A DNA stretch of 63,853 nt from UBA6382 sp963617965 (GTDB lineage Bacteria; Bacteroidota; Bacteroidia; Bacteroidales; Bacteroidaceae), in contig CAVEQO010000010.1 of assembly GCA_963617965.1 (NCBI GenBank), positions 1 to 63,853 of the forward strand. Direction: 5' to 3'. Shown in pieces: positions 54,011-61,230 of this stretch; within the stretch, counting starts at the first letter, position 1; each line of letters starts with the position of its first letter. The notes under the pieces were generated by a model. It saw nothing but the letters and a program-made list of their open reading frames with translations, ran no database searches and was not told the origin of the DNA. The translations under genes and the position numbers were made by a program.

Positions 54011-54468
54011 GTCTTTTTCTGTTTTAATTTTACTTTTATTGTCTTTTAGATTTTAAACCTGTTGTTTTATTTCTTTCACCACTCACAGTGTTTTGTTTTA
54101 AAATCAAAACAGACATCTTCGATTCTTATGCGCATATGGAATTAAACCCGTTCTTTTCAAAAACAAATCAATAATTTAATTGTCAGTGTATTGTTACGCA
54201 CAATCGGTTGCATCATAGCAACTGTTTGCGGCGCAGACATAAGCATCGTAGCACCACGGTTGAAGACAAAGCCTATCAAATATCAGCATGTTACTGAACT
54301 GTAGTTCTTTATTGCGTGTTGACGAGCTTTTAACACTCGTTGTTTTAGTATTATAGCATTGTCCGTTTTAAAATTACAACAAGTGAAATCCTTTTCACTC
54401 TGGTTTCGCACGCAGTTGTCGTCTTTTGTCCTTTGTTTTAGTTTTACATACTGAGGCTTGCTGTTTTA
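53996..54468 (+). repeat. Array of eight same-strand GTTTTA motifs in an AT-rich gene-free region
   Basis: GTTTTA begins at 53996, 54021, 54064, 54095, 54342, 54365, 54435 and 54463, all on the plus strand, in two clusters of four. A loose longer form GTTTTARWWTTAC is seen in several (54021, 54365, 54435). The first cluster covers the XRE promoter, so operator sites for that regulator are the simplest reading. The last copy is part of the palindrome CTGTTTTAAAACAG at 54461-54474. Spacing is uneven (23-70 bases within clusters), and the units are too short and variable for a CRISPR array. Confidence 0.6.
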
Positions 54469-54474
54469 AAACAG

Positions 54475-54608
54475 AACTTTCATTATTTAACTGTTAAAAA
54501 ACGCTAAGCCGGCTTGCCTGCGAAAAATCCACTCCATTTTAGGGGATTTTACCCCTCTTTCAGACCAGACACAATCAGCTGCAAAAGCAACGGAATCTCA
54601 AGCCTCGG
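54475..54608. other. Gene-free stretch before the 54609 terminator
   Basis: No supported gene. Together with 54101-54341, this is non-coding DNA of lower GC than its neighbours. One short frame (ATG 54288 to TAG 54356, 22 codons, hydrophobic) exists but has no other support. Confidence 0.35.
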
Positions 54609-54658
54609 AAAATGCCGTTTTTCCCCTTGCACAAAGGAGAAAAACGGCATTTTTTTTG
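54609..54658. terminator. Strong terminator with its T-run on the plus strand
   Basis: AAAATGCCGTTTTTC pairs with GAAAAACGGCATTTT around a 15-base loop. On the plus strand it is followed by eight T in a row, on the minus strand by only four. It can serve holA (minus strand, stop 75 bases away), but the better T-run points to a plus-strand transcript ending here. Confidence 0.85.
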
Positions 54659-54731
54659 TCAGTGTAGAACGGCAAAACAGAAGCGGAAACAGCCAAACGG
54701 AGCCTTCTCGCCCCCTCTCCTCGATGAAAAA

Positions 54732-55745
54732 TCAGTGCAGAATGAAAAAAATGAGGTCTCTCAGCAAGTCACCTTCAGATATACTGATACCACCCATCCC
54801 CTTGCTCCGTTCATCGGCATCTCTAATGGCCATCAGAACTGACAAAATCTTGGAGGCCGAGTAATTTCTGAGAGCGGGAATAACACTCTTCTCCACTATA
54901 TAGGGGTGCAGTCCCAGATACTCCGACAGACCCCTCTTGTCTTTGGCCGGAGCATAACAGGCGGTCATTAGTTGGGAGAACGTGCGGAAGAGCACCGGCA
55001 GTATTTTAGGCAGTGGGTACTGCTTCTGGTTTTCGTCAAAATATTTCGCAATTTGAAAAGCCTTGAAAGAATTTCTGGCGACAAGGGCATCAGTAAACTC
55101 AACCACGTTGAAGTCCTTGCTGATACCTATATACTGCTCCACAATGGCAGGAGTGACAGTACGGCAATCTGTACCGACGACATCCGCGAGTTTGTTCATT
55201 TCCGAATAGAGCTTGGCAATGTCAGTCCCTATCGAATCTGCAATCACGCTGACCGCCTTGGGTTCGATGGAAATTCCCCTGTCACGGAAAAACGACGAAA
55301 TGATTGCCGGCAAGTGACTGTCGTATATTTTTGGCGTAGAATACACCACCCCTATTTTCCCAGACATGACCATGAATTTCTTGCGGCGGTCAAAAATGCC
55401 GCCCTTGTTCACCAGCAGCAGGATGGTGGTGGGTTGCGGATTGGCGAGATATACCGACAGTTCGTCCACGTCCCTGAGGTCTCCTGCATCCCTGAGCACC
55501 ACAAGAAGCCGCTCGCCCATTGGAAAACTGCGCGCGGCGTTGATAACCTCGTTTGCAGTAGTCTCGCCGCCATAGAATATGCTGAGGCAAAAATCACGGT
55601 CTTCCGGCAAAAGAGCATTTTCAAGGATTGCTTTTTGGATCCGGTCTATATAATACGTCTCCTCCCCCATCAGCACATAGACGGGTTTGAATTTCTTTGC
55701 CTCTATATCACGTACAATCGCATCAAATGTAATTTCGTTTGGCAT
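54732..55745 (-). CDS. holA: DNA polymerase III delta subunit
   Basis: Clamp-loader subunit that opens the sliding clamp. 337 residues from ATG 55745 (MPNEITFDAIVRDIEAKKF), the usual Bacteroidetes beginning; the frame upstream to 55838 adds nothing family-like. Marks: PVYVLMGEETYYIDRI, TTILLLVNKGGIFDRRKKF, and the C-terminal AKDKRGLSEYLGLHPYIVEK. Diverged from the enterobacterial protein, but the layout is standard. Close to a small HsdR-N-type gene. Confidence 0.9.
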   Translation of the reverse strand: MPNEITFDAIVRDIEAKKFKPVYVLMGEETYYIDRIQKAILENALLPEDRDFCLSIFYGGETTANEVINAARSFPMGERLLVVLRDAGDLRDVDELSVYLANPQPTTILLLVNKGGIFDRRKKFMVMSGKIGVVYSTPKIYDSHLPAIISSFFRDRGISIEPKAVSVIADSIGTDIAKLYSEMNKLADVVGTDCRTVTPAIVEQYIGISKDFNVVEFTDALVARNSFKAFQIAKYFDENQKQYPLPKILPVLFRTFSQLMTACYAPAKDKRGLSEYLGLHPYIVEKSVIPALRNYSASKILSVLMAIRDADERSKGMGGISISEGDLLRDLIFFILH

Positions 55746-55874
55746 TTGTATTGTTTCTGTTGTTTTTGGACAGGGTTCACAGGCAAGCGGAATTTTCCGG
55801 ACACAACTACAGGCAGCCAGCCAACAGTGCGGCGGCAAGTCCGACAGTGTGTTCCTGTTTGTTTTTGCCTGTAG

Positions 55875-56654
55875 TTATGGTTCGTATTTCATACCGTCTT
55901 GCATTGCGGCCCCGGCAGCGACCATTCTCAGAGCCTCCATGCCCACCCTAACGTGCACATGGGCATATTCGGCGGTCACCTTGCGGTCACTCTCCGTGGT
56001 CTTGACTCCCTCCGGCAGCATTGGACTGTCGCTGACAAGAAGCAGCGCACCCATGACCATGCGGTTGAAACTTGCGCACGAAAACAGCGTGGCACACTCC
56101 ATTTCGACACCCATCACCCTTGTTCGGCGAAGATAGTCCTTGAATTTGTCATCGTGTTCCCACACACGGCGGTTGGTGGTATACACCACTCCCGCCCAGT
56201 AGGGCAGCCGGAATTCCTTGAGCGCACTCGAAACCACACGCTGCAGAATGAAGTGTGGAAGTGCAGGCACCTCCGCCGGGAAATAGTCGTTGCTCGTTCC
56301 CTCGCCCCTTACGGCGGCAACGGGAAGCAGGAAATCACCAAGCTGGGTGTTGGCATCCACCCCGCCGCATTTGCCAAGAAACAAACATGCCTCGGGGCTC
56401 ACGGCAGAGAGCAGATCGGTCACCAGTGCTGCATTGGGACTGCCCATGCCGAAATTGACAATCGTGAAGTCACCGACCGTAGCCATTCTCATATTGGCAC
56501 TGTAGTCCGGGGCAGGAATTCCCGCCTGCTCACAAAACAAGTCAACGTAATTGTTGAAATTAGTGAGCAGCACGAATTTGCCGAACTTGTCCAGTGGCAT
56601 CTTTGTGTACCGCTGCAACCAGTTTCGGGTTATTTCCTGTTTGGTTTTCATCAT
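55875..56654 (-). CDS. AMP nucleosidase (nucleoside phosphorylase superfamily)
   Basis: 259 residues from the ATG at 56654 (or 56651). Of the PNP/UDP phosphorylase fold, in the short form seen in Bacteroidetes that lacks the N-terminal domain of the enterobacterial enzyme. Marks: MATVGDFTIVNFGMGSPNAAL, LFLGKCGGVDANTQLGDFLL, and GVEMECATLFSCA with the ribose-binding Glu. Hydrolyses AMP to adenine and ribose 5-phosphate, or phosphorolyses a related nucleoside; the exact substrate is inferred from the family. Confidence 0.82.
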   Translation of the reverse strand: MMKTKQEITRNWLQRYTKMPLDKFGKFVLLTNFNNYVDLFCEQAGIPAPDYSANMRMATVGDFTIVNFGMGSPNAALVTDLLSAVSPEACLFLGKCGGVDANTQLGDFLLPVAAVRGEGTSNDYFPAEVPALPHFILQRVVSSALKEFRLPYWAGVVYTTNRRVWEHDDKFKDYLRRTRVMGVEMECATLFSCASFNRMVMGALLLVSDSPMLPEGVKTTESDRKVTAEYAHVHVRVGMEALRMVAAGAAMQDGMKYEP

Positions 56655-56748
56655 TTTTCCGATGTTTTTCCTGTCTTCAGCTGTGCCGCCGCAGGAACGC
56701 AAAAGGCAAAAACCTGCCGTTTTTCTTCATCTTGTCTTTCGTTTGCGC

Positions 56749-56756
56749 TACCTTTG
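56749..56756 (+). promoter_or_regulatory. Possible promoter -7 box for the HsdR-N-type gene and araC-like gene
   Basis: TACCTTTG on the plus strand, 94 bases before the ATG at 56850, without a well-spaced TTTG. Confidence 0.35.
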
Positions 56757-56849
56757 TCAGCACAAAGCCAAACTCCGCACCACCCGTATACTGCATAATA
56801 ATATAATGTATGGCGTGCCGGAGTTCGGATTCTCTTGCAAAAATAATAA

Positions 56850-57299
56850 ATGTTTCCGTTAAACCTGCCACCCATAAACGCAAAAATCAAACAGGACGAG
56901 GGGAAAGCCTTTGTCTTCGACCCGTTGCGCAAAAGGTTTGTCCGGCTCACTCCCGAAGAGTGGGTGCGGCAGCATTTCGTCTCGTTTCTTGTAAACCACA
57001 AAGGCTATCCCTCCACCCTCATAGCCAACGAGACAAGCATCTGCCTCAACGGAATGTCACGCCGTTGCGACTCAGTGGTGTACCGGTCCTCGCTTGATCC
57101 CCTTGTCATTGTGGAATACAAGTCGCCGCAAGTCTCCATCGGCAAGAAGACGTTCATGCAGGCCAACAGCTACAACCAGGTGCTGCGGGTGCCATATATC
57201 ATCATAACCAACGGGCTGTCACACTATTGCTGCCGCATTGACTACTCGGCGATGACAGTGACATTCCTCGACGACATCCCGTACTACAAGGACTTGTAG
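56850..57299 (+). CDS. Small HsdR N-terminal-type PD-(D/E)XK nuclease domain protein
   Basis: 149 residues. RRCDSVVY near residues 71-78 and VIVEYKSPQVSIG near 86-98 give the Asp and the ExK of a PD-(D/E)XK nuclease of the type seen at the N-terminus of type I HsdR proteins (HSDR_N_2). There is no helicase, so it is a stand-alone domain. In my memory this small protein is found next to holA in many Bacteroidetes, which speaks for a housekeeping rather than a defence role, but its function is unknown. The araC-like gene begins 20 bases after it. Confidence 0.8.
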   Translation: MFPLNLPPINAKIKQDEGKAFVFDPLRKRFVRLTPEEWVRQHFVSFLVNHKGYPSTLIANETSICLNGMSRRCDSVVYRSSLDPLVIVEYKSPQVSIGKKTFMQANSYNQVLRVPYIIITNGLSHYCCRIDYSAMTVTFLDDIPYYKDL

Positions 57300-57319
57300 C
57301 CGCAAAACGAAGACCGCAC

Positions 57320-58195
57320 ATGAAGATCTACGCCTCTCCTTTTCCTTTCTTCAGACAGGAATATTTCTACCGCGAGAAAATCTACATAGCTTTCGGTTAC
57401 GACAGCGGCAGACTAAGAAAAACCTTCACCGAAAACACGGGCAACAGTATCACGTTCTGCATATGCCACAGCGGCCGTGCCGTCATCAGAGCCAACAACT
57501 ACATGCGCGAGCTTACGGTCGGTCAGCAAATCGCCATATTTCCGCATACCACCATCACCACGCTCCGCGTCTCGTCCGGCTTCGACTGTTCCGTCATCTC
57601 CATAAACCCCGTCTTCCAGCACGGTATACGCTATACGAAAAGCATCCCTCTGGTCGATGCCCTTATGTTCTTCAGGGAACAGACCATACTCAACCTGCCG
57701 TCAGCCCAACAGGACTTCTTCGTCAAAATGAGAGACCTCATGGTGCTGACTATACGCACAGTCACCGATCCCTACCGCTACTCCCTGCTGAAAGAACTCA
57801 CCCACTCGTTCCTGCTGTGGCAGCAAACCGTCATCATCTCGCTCCTCAAATCATCGTTTGCAGCCAACAGCAACAACGACATCCTGACTGCCAGATTCCT
57901 GTCGCTCGTCAACGACAACTACCGTACACAGCACCGTCTGGAATTCTACGCGAACCAGATGTGTCTCACCCCCAAATATCTCTCCGCTACCACAAAGCAG
58001 GTAACCGGACACACCGCCAGCCAGTGGATAAACATCTTCCTCATCGGAGAGGCGCAGAACCTCCTCACCAACTCTACCATGAGCGTGGCGGAAATCGCAG
58101 ACACGCTGGGCTTCTCCAACCAGTCGTTTTTCGGAAAGTTCTTCAAGCGCCACACAGGGAAAAGCCCCCTCGCCTACCGGCTCAACAAGGAATAG
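57320..58195 (+). CDS. AraC-family transcriptional regulator
   Basis: 291 residues. The N-terminal cupin-like half is unassigned as to ligand. The C-terminal double helix-turn-helix reads FYANQMCLTPKYLSATTK then MSVAEIADTLGFSNQSFFGKFFKRHTGKSP, a standard AraC/XylS pair. It may act on the pta-ackA operon that follows, which has its own promoter, or on distant genes; no target is shown by the sequence. Confidence 0.88.
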   Translation: MKIYASPFPFFRQEYFYREKIYIAFGYDSGRLRKTFTENTGNSITFCICHSGRAVIRANNYMRELTVGQQIAIFPHTTITTLRVSSGFDCSVISINPVFQHGIRYTKSIPLVDALMFFREQTILNLPSAQQDFFVKMRDLMVLTIRTVTDPYRYSLLKELTHSFLLWQQTVIISLLKSSFAANSNNDILTARFLSLVNDNYRTQHRLEFYANQMCLTPKYLSATTKQVTGHTASQWINIFLIGEAQNLLTNSTMSVAEIADTLGFSNQSFFGKFFKRHTGKSPLAYRLNKE

Positions 58196-58283
58196 CCGTA
58201 GCTGACCGCCGGTTTTTGCATCCGCACGTTTCTCCCCCTGTCACTTAACAGGTCAAACCCCACTCGGAGTGCCGTTTTTTTCT

Positions 58284-58291
58284 TACTTTTG
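58284..58291 (+). promoter_or_regulatory. Promoter -7 box of the pta-ackA operon
   Basis: TACTTTTG matches TAnnTTTG and lies 88 bases before the pta ATG at 58379. Confidence 0.55.
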
Positions 58292-58378
58292 CCACTCGGT
58301 AGAAAAAAGCGGGCTGCGCGCGTGCATCCCTGCCGACATCTACGGAAAAACGAAACAACAGGAAACATACAACTTGTC

Positions 58379-59392
58379 ATGGACGTTATTGCCAAACTCA
58401 TTGAACGCGCCAAGAAAGACACACAGCGCATCGTGCTCCCCGAAGGCACGGAAGAAAGGACTCTTGCGGCCGCCGACCGCGCCATTGCCGACAGCCTCGC
58501 CGACATAGTACTCCTCGGCGACGAAGAGGAAATCATGGACGAGGCCCGGACTATGGGGCTAAGCCACATCACACCAGACGTAATAGTCACCCCCCGTAAA
58601 GCTGCCGACATAGAGGAGTTCGCCCAGGTTCTGGCAGAACTGCGCAAGCGCAAAGGCCTCACCCTCGAGGAAGCTCGCGAGAAAGTCAAAGACCCGCTGT
58701 ACTACGGCTGCATGATGATCAAGTTGGGCAAAGCCGACGGACAACTGGCCGGAGCCCGCAATGCCACGAGCAACGTGCTCCGCCCCGCCCTGCAGATAAT
58801 CAAGACAGCACCCGGCATCACCTGCGTCAGCGGAGCCATGCTGCTCCTTACCAAAACCCCACAGTACGGAGAGGACGGAGTGCTCGTGATGGGCGACGTG
58901 GCGGTAACCCCCGTGCCCGATGCCAACCAGCTGGGGCAGATTGCCGTATGCACCGCACAGACAGCCAAAGCCGTGGCGGGATTCGCCGAACCGCGCGTGG
59001 CCATGCTGAGCTTTTCGTCATATGGCTCAGCCAAACACGAAGTGGTCGACAAAGTCATAGAAGCTACCGCCATAGCCAAGCAGATGAAACCGGATCTAAG
59101 CATCGACGGCGAACTGCAGGCCGACTGCGCCATCGTGCCGACCGTAGCCAAGCTCAAGGCCCCGGGCTCCCCGGTGGCGGGCAAGGCAAATGTGCTCATA
59201 GTGCCCAACCTTGAGGTCGGCAACATAGCCTACAAACTCGTTCAGCGACTGGGCAACGCCGAAGCCATCGGTCCAGTGCTGCAGGGCATAGCGCGCCCTG
59301 TCAATGACCTCTCACGCGGATGCAACGTCGACGACATTTACAAGATGATTGCCATCACCGCCAATCAGGCCATTGCCGCAAAACGCATCTGA
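58379..59392 (+). CDS. pta: Phosphate acetyltransferase
   Basis: Converts acetyl-CoA and phosphate to acetyl phosphate. 337 residues from ATG 58379 (MDVIAKLIERAKKD), the short form without the regulatory N-terminal domain of the enteric enzyme. Marks: IVLPEGTEERTLAAAD, GCMMIKLGKADGQLAGA, PVPDANQLGQIAVCTA, and SFSSYGSAKHE. The frame is open upstream to 58289, but that part is not family-like. Next gene is ackA, 62 bases on, giving the acetate overflow and ATP pathway. Confidence 0.96.
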   Translation: MDVIAKLIERAKKDTQRIVLPEGTEERTLAAADRAIADSLADIVLLGDEEEIMDEARTMGLSHITPDVIVTPRKAADIEEFAQVLAELRKRKGLTLEEAREKVKDPLYYGCMMIKLGKADGQLAGARNATSNVLRPALQIIKTAPGITCVSGAMLLLTKTPQYGEDGVLVMGDVAVTPVPDANQLGQIAVCTAQTAKAVAGFAEPRVAMLSFSSYGSAKHEVVDKVIEATAIAKQMKPDLSIDGELQADCAIVPTVAKLKAPGSPVAGKANVLIVPNLEVGNIAYKLVQRLGNAEAIGPVLQGIARPVNDLSRGCNVDDIYKMIAITANQAIAAKRI

Positions 59393-59454
59393 GCCGTCCC
59401 ACGTTACGCACATTGTATAATATATAACCCCTGAACACTCAAAACGCAATATCA

Positions 59455-60648
59455 ATGAACATACTCGTATTGAACTGTGGAAGTTCGTCCATAAAGTACA
59501 AACTCTACAACATGGACGACAAAAGCGTCATGGCCGCCGGAGGCATCGAGAAGGTGGGCCTTGAGGACTCGTTCCTCAAAATCAAGAGTCCCGTCAAGGA
59601 AACCGTCACCACCGCAGTGCCGACACACGATGTCGGCGTGGAACTCATCTTCAACACCCTCACCGACCCGGTCAAGGGCTGCATCCACAGCCTTGGTGAA
59701 ATCAACGCCGTAGGCCACCGCATCGCCCATGGGGGCAAGTTCACCAAGAGTCTCGAACTGACCCCCGAAGTACTCGCCGAGTGGAAAAAATACGAAAGTC
59801 TCGCGCCGCTCCACAATCCCGCCCATCTCAAGGGCATCAACGCCGTAACGGCCAAGCTTCCGGGAGTAAAGCAGGTAGGGGTGTTCGACACGTCGTTCCA
59901 CCAGACCATGCCCGACTACGCCTGCACCTACGCACTGCCCTACAGGTACTGCGAGGACTACGGCATCCGCCGCTACGGCTTCCACGGCACCAGCCACCGC
60001 TATGTGCTCGCACGCGCCGCCGAAATCTATGGTTTTGACCCACGCGAGAAAAACGTCATCACCTGCCACATAGGCAACGGGGCGTCAATCGCTGCCATAA
60101 AAGGCGGCAAGTGCGTGGACACGTCCATGGGACTCACGCCGCTCGAGGGGCTGATCATGGGCACACGCACCGGCGACATGGATCCCTCTGCCATCCTTCT
60201 TCTCATGGACAAACTCGGGCTTGACACAAGGCAAGCCTCCGATCTGCTCAACAAGGAGTCGGGCATGCTGGGCATTACCGGCAGGTTCTCGGATATGCGC
60301 GAAATACTCTCTGCCGCCGCTGGCGGCGACCGTCGCTGCAAGCTCGCCATCGACATGTACAACTACCGCATACGCAAATATGTCTGCGCCTACGCCGGCA
60401 TCATGGGCGGCGTCGACTATATCATCTTCACCGCCGGTGTGGGCGAAAACCAGTATGAGATACGCAAAGGCAGCATGGAGGGACTCGAACACTTGGGCAT
60501 CGTCATCGACCCCACAGCCAACAAGGCTAACCGCAGCCAGGAAGGCACAATCTCCGCCGCCGGCGGCAAAGTGACCGTATGTGTCATACCTACCGATGAG
60601 GAACTCCTTGTGGCAAGCGACACCCTTGACATCGTAAACCAGGCATAA
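59455..60648 (+). CDS. ackA: Acetate kinase
   Basis: 397 residues. Makes ATP and acetate from acetyl phosphate. Marks: LVLNCGSSSIKYKL at 3-16, GHRIAHGG near 86-93, GFHGTSHRYV, TCHIGNGAS, and ITGRFSDMRE. Cotranscribed with pta and probably with the WbuC gene, 8 bases downstream. Confidence 0.97.
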   Translation: MNILVLNCGSSSIKYKLYNMDDKSVMAAGGIEKVGLEDSFLKIKSPVKETVTTAVPTHDVGVELIFNTLTDPVKGCIHSLGEINAVGHRIAHGGKFTKSLELTPEVLAEWKKYESLAPLHNPAHLKGINAVTAKLPGVKQVGVFDTSFHQTMPDYACTYALPYRYCEDYGIRRYGFHGTSHRYVLARAAEIYGFDPREKNVITCHIGNGASIAAIKGGKCVDTSMGLTPLEGLIMGTRTGDMDPSAILLLMDKLGLDTRQASDLLNKESGMLGITGRFSDMREILSAAAGGDRRCKLAIDMYNYRIRKYVCAYAGIMGGVDYIIFTAGVGENQYEIRKGSMEGLEHLGIVIDPTANKANRSQEGTISAAGGKVTVCVIPTDEELLVASDTLDIVNQA

Positions 60649-60656
60649 CACACGCA

Positions 60657-61043
60657 ATGACCATTGACAAAGAATTTCTGGGCCGTCTCCTCGAACAGGC
60701 CAAGACCAACACGCGCCGACGTCAGAACCATGATATGCGCACTTCGCCGTCCGACACCAGCCAACGTATGCTCAATGCCCTGCTGCCGGACACCGAAGTG
60801 CCAATCCACCGTCACGCCGGGACTTCCGAAACCGTAATATGTCTTGCGGGCAGACTCGACGAAGTCATCTACGAACAGACACAAGGCGGCGACAACCCGG
60901 TGTTCACAGAAGTGAAACGCGTCACCCTCTGTCCCTCCGACGGCACATACGGATGCCAGATACCCAAAGGGGTCTGGCACACCGTGGAAGTACATGAACC
61001 GTCAGTGATATTCGAAGCCAAGGACGGGGCATACACGGGATAG
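60657..61043 (+). CDS. WbuC-family cupin metalloprotein
   Basis: 128 residues of the cupin fold. The metal site is PIHRHAGTSETV (His-His-Glu) near residues 44-55, with a later His in IPKGVWHTVEVHE. WbuC-type proteins occur in O-antigen clusters and alone; no substrate is established. Here it follows ackA by 8 bases and ends with a strong terminator at 61072, so it belongs to the acetate operon transcript. Confidence 0.85.
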   Translation: MTIDKEFLGRLLEQAKTNTRRRQNHDMRTSPSDTSQRMLNALLPDTEVPIHRHAGTSETVICLAGRLDEVIYEQTQGGDNPVFTEVKRVTLCPSDGTYGCQIPKGVWHTVEVHEPSVIFEAKDGAYTG

Positions 61044-61071
61044 AAGACCGCAGCGCATGAACCGCACAACA

Positions 61072-61117
61072 CGGCCGGCAAGGACAGGTACCAGTTTCCT
61101 TGCCGGTCGTTTTTTTG
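61072..61117 (+). terminator. Terminator of the pta-ackA-wbuC transcript
   Basis: CGGCCGGCAAGGA pairs with TCCTTGCCGGTCG (one G-T pair) around a 12-base loop, followed by eight T. Confidence 0.9.
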
Positions 61118-61153
61118 CATAGCGCCCAAAGAAAACGTGCGCCGACTGCGGCT

Positions 61154-61170
61154 TTGGCACGCCTTTTGTA
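61154..61170 (+). promoter_or_regulatory. Sigma-54-like promoter before dnaK
   Basis: TTGGCACG, four bases, then TTGTA: an exact -24 box and a -12 box with one change (TTGT for TTGC). It lies 60 bases before the dnaK ATG. No TAnnTTTG box and no CIRCE or heat-shock sigma box was seen in the gap. Confidence 0.5.
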
Positions 61171-61230
61171 TATAGGCATACAGGTTTGAAACCCTAAACG
61201 ACAAAGAATACAAACAAAAAAAATAAAATT

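Noticed and set aside
53996..54468. CRISPR array
   Set aside because: The repeated unit is only about six bases, spacing is uneven, and there are no cas genes.
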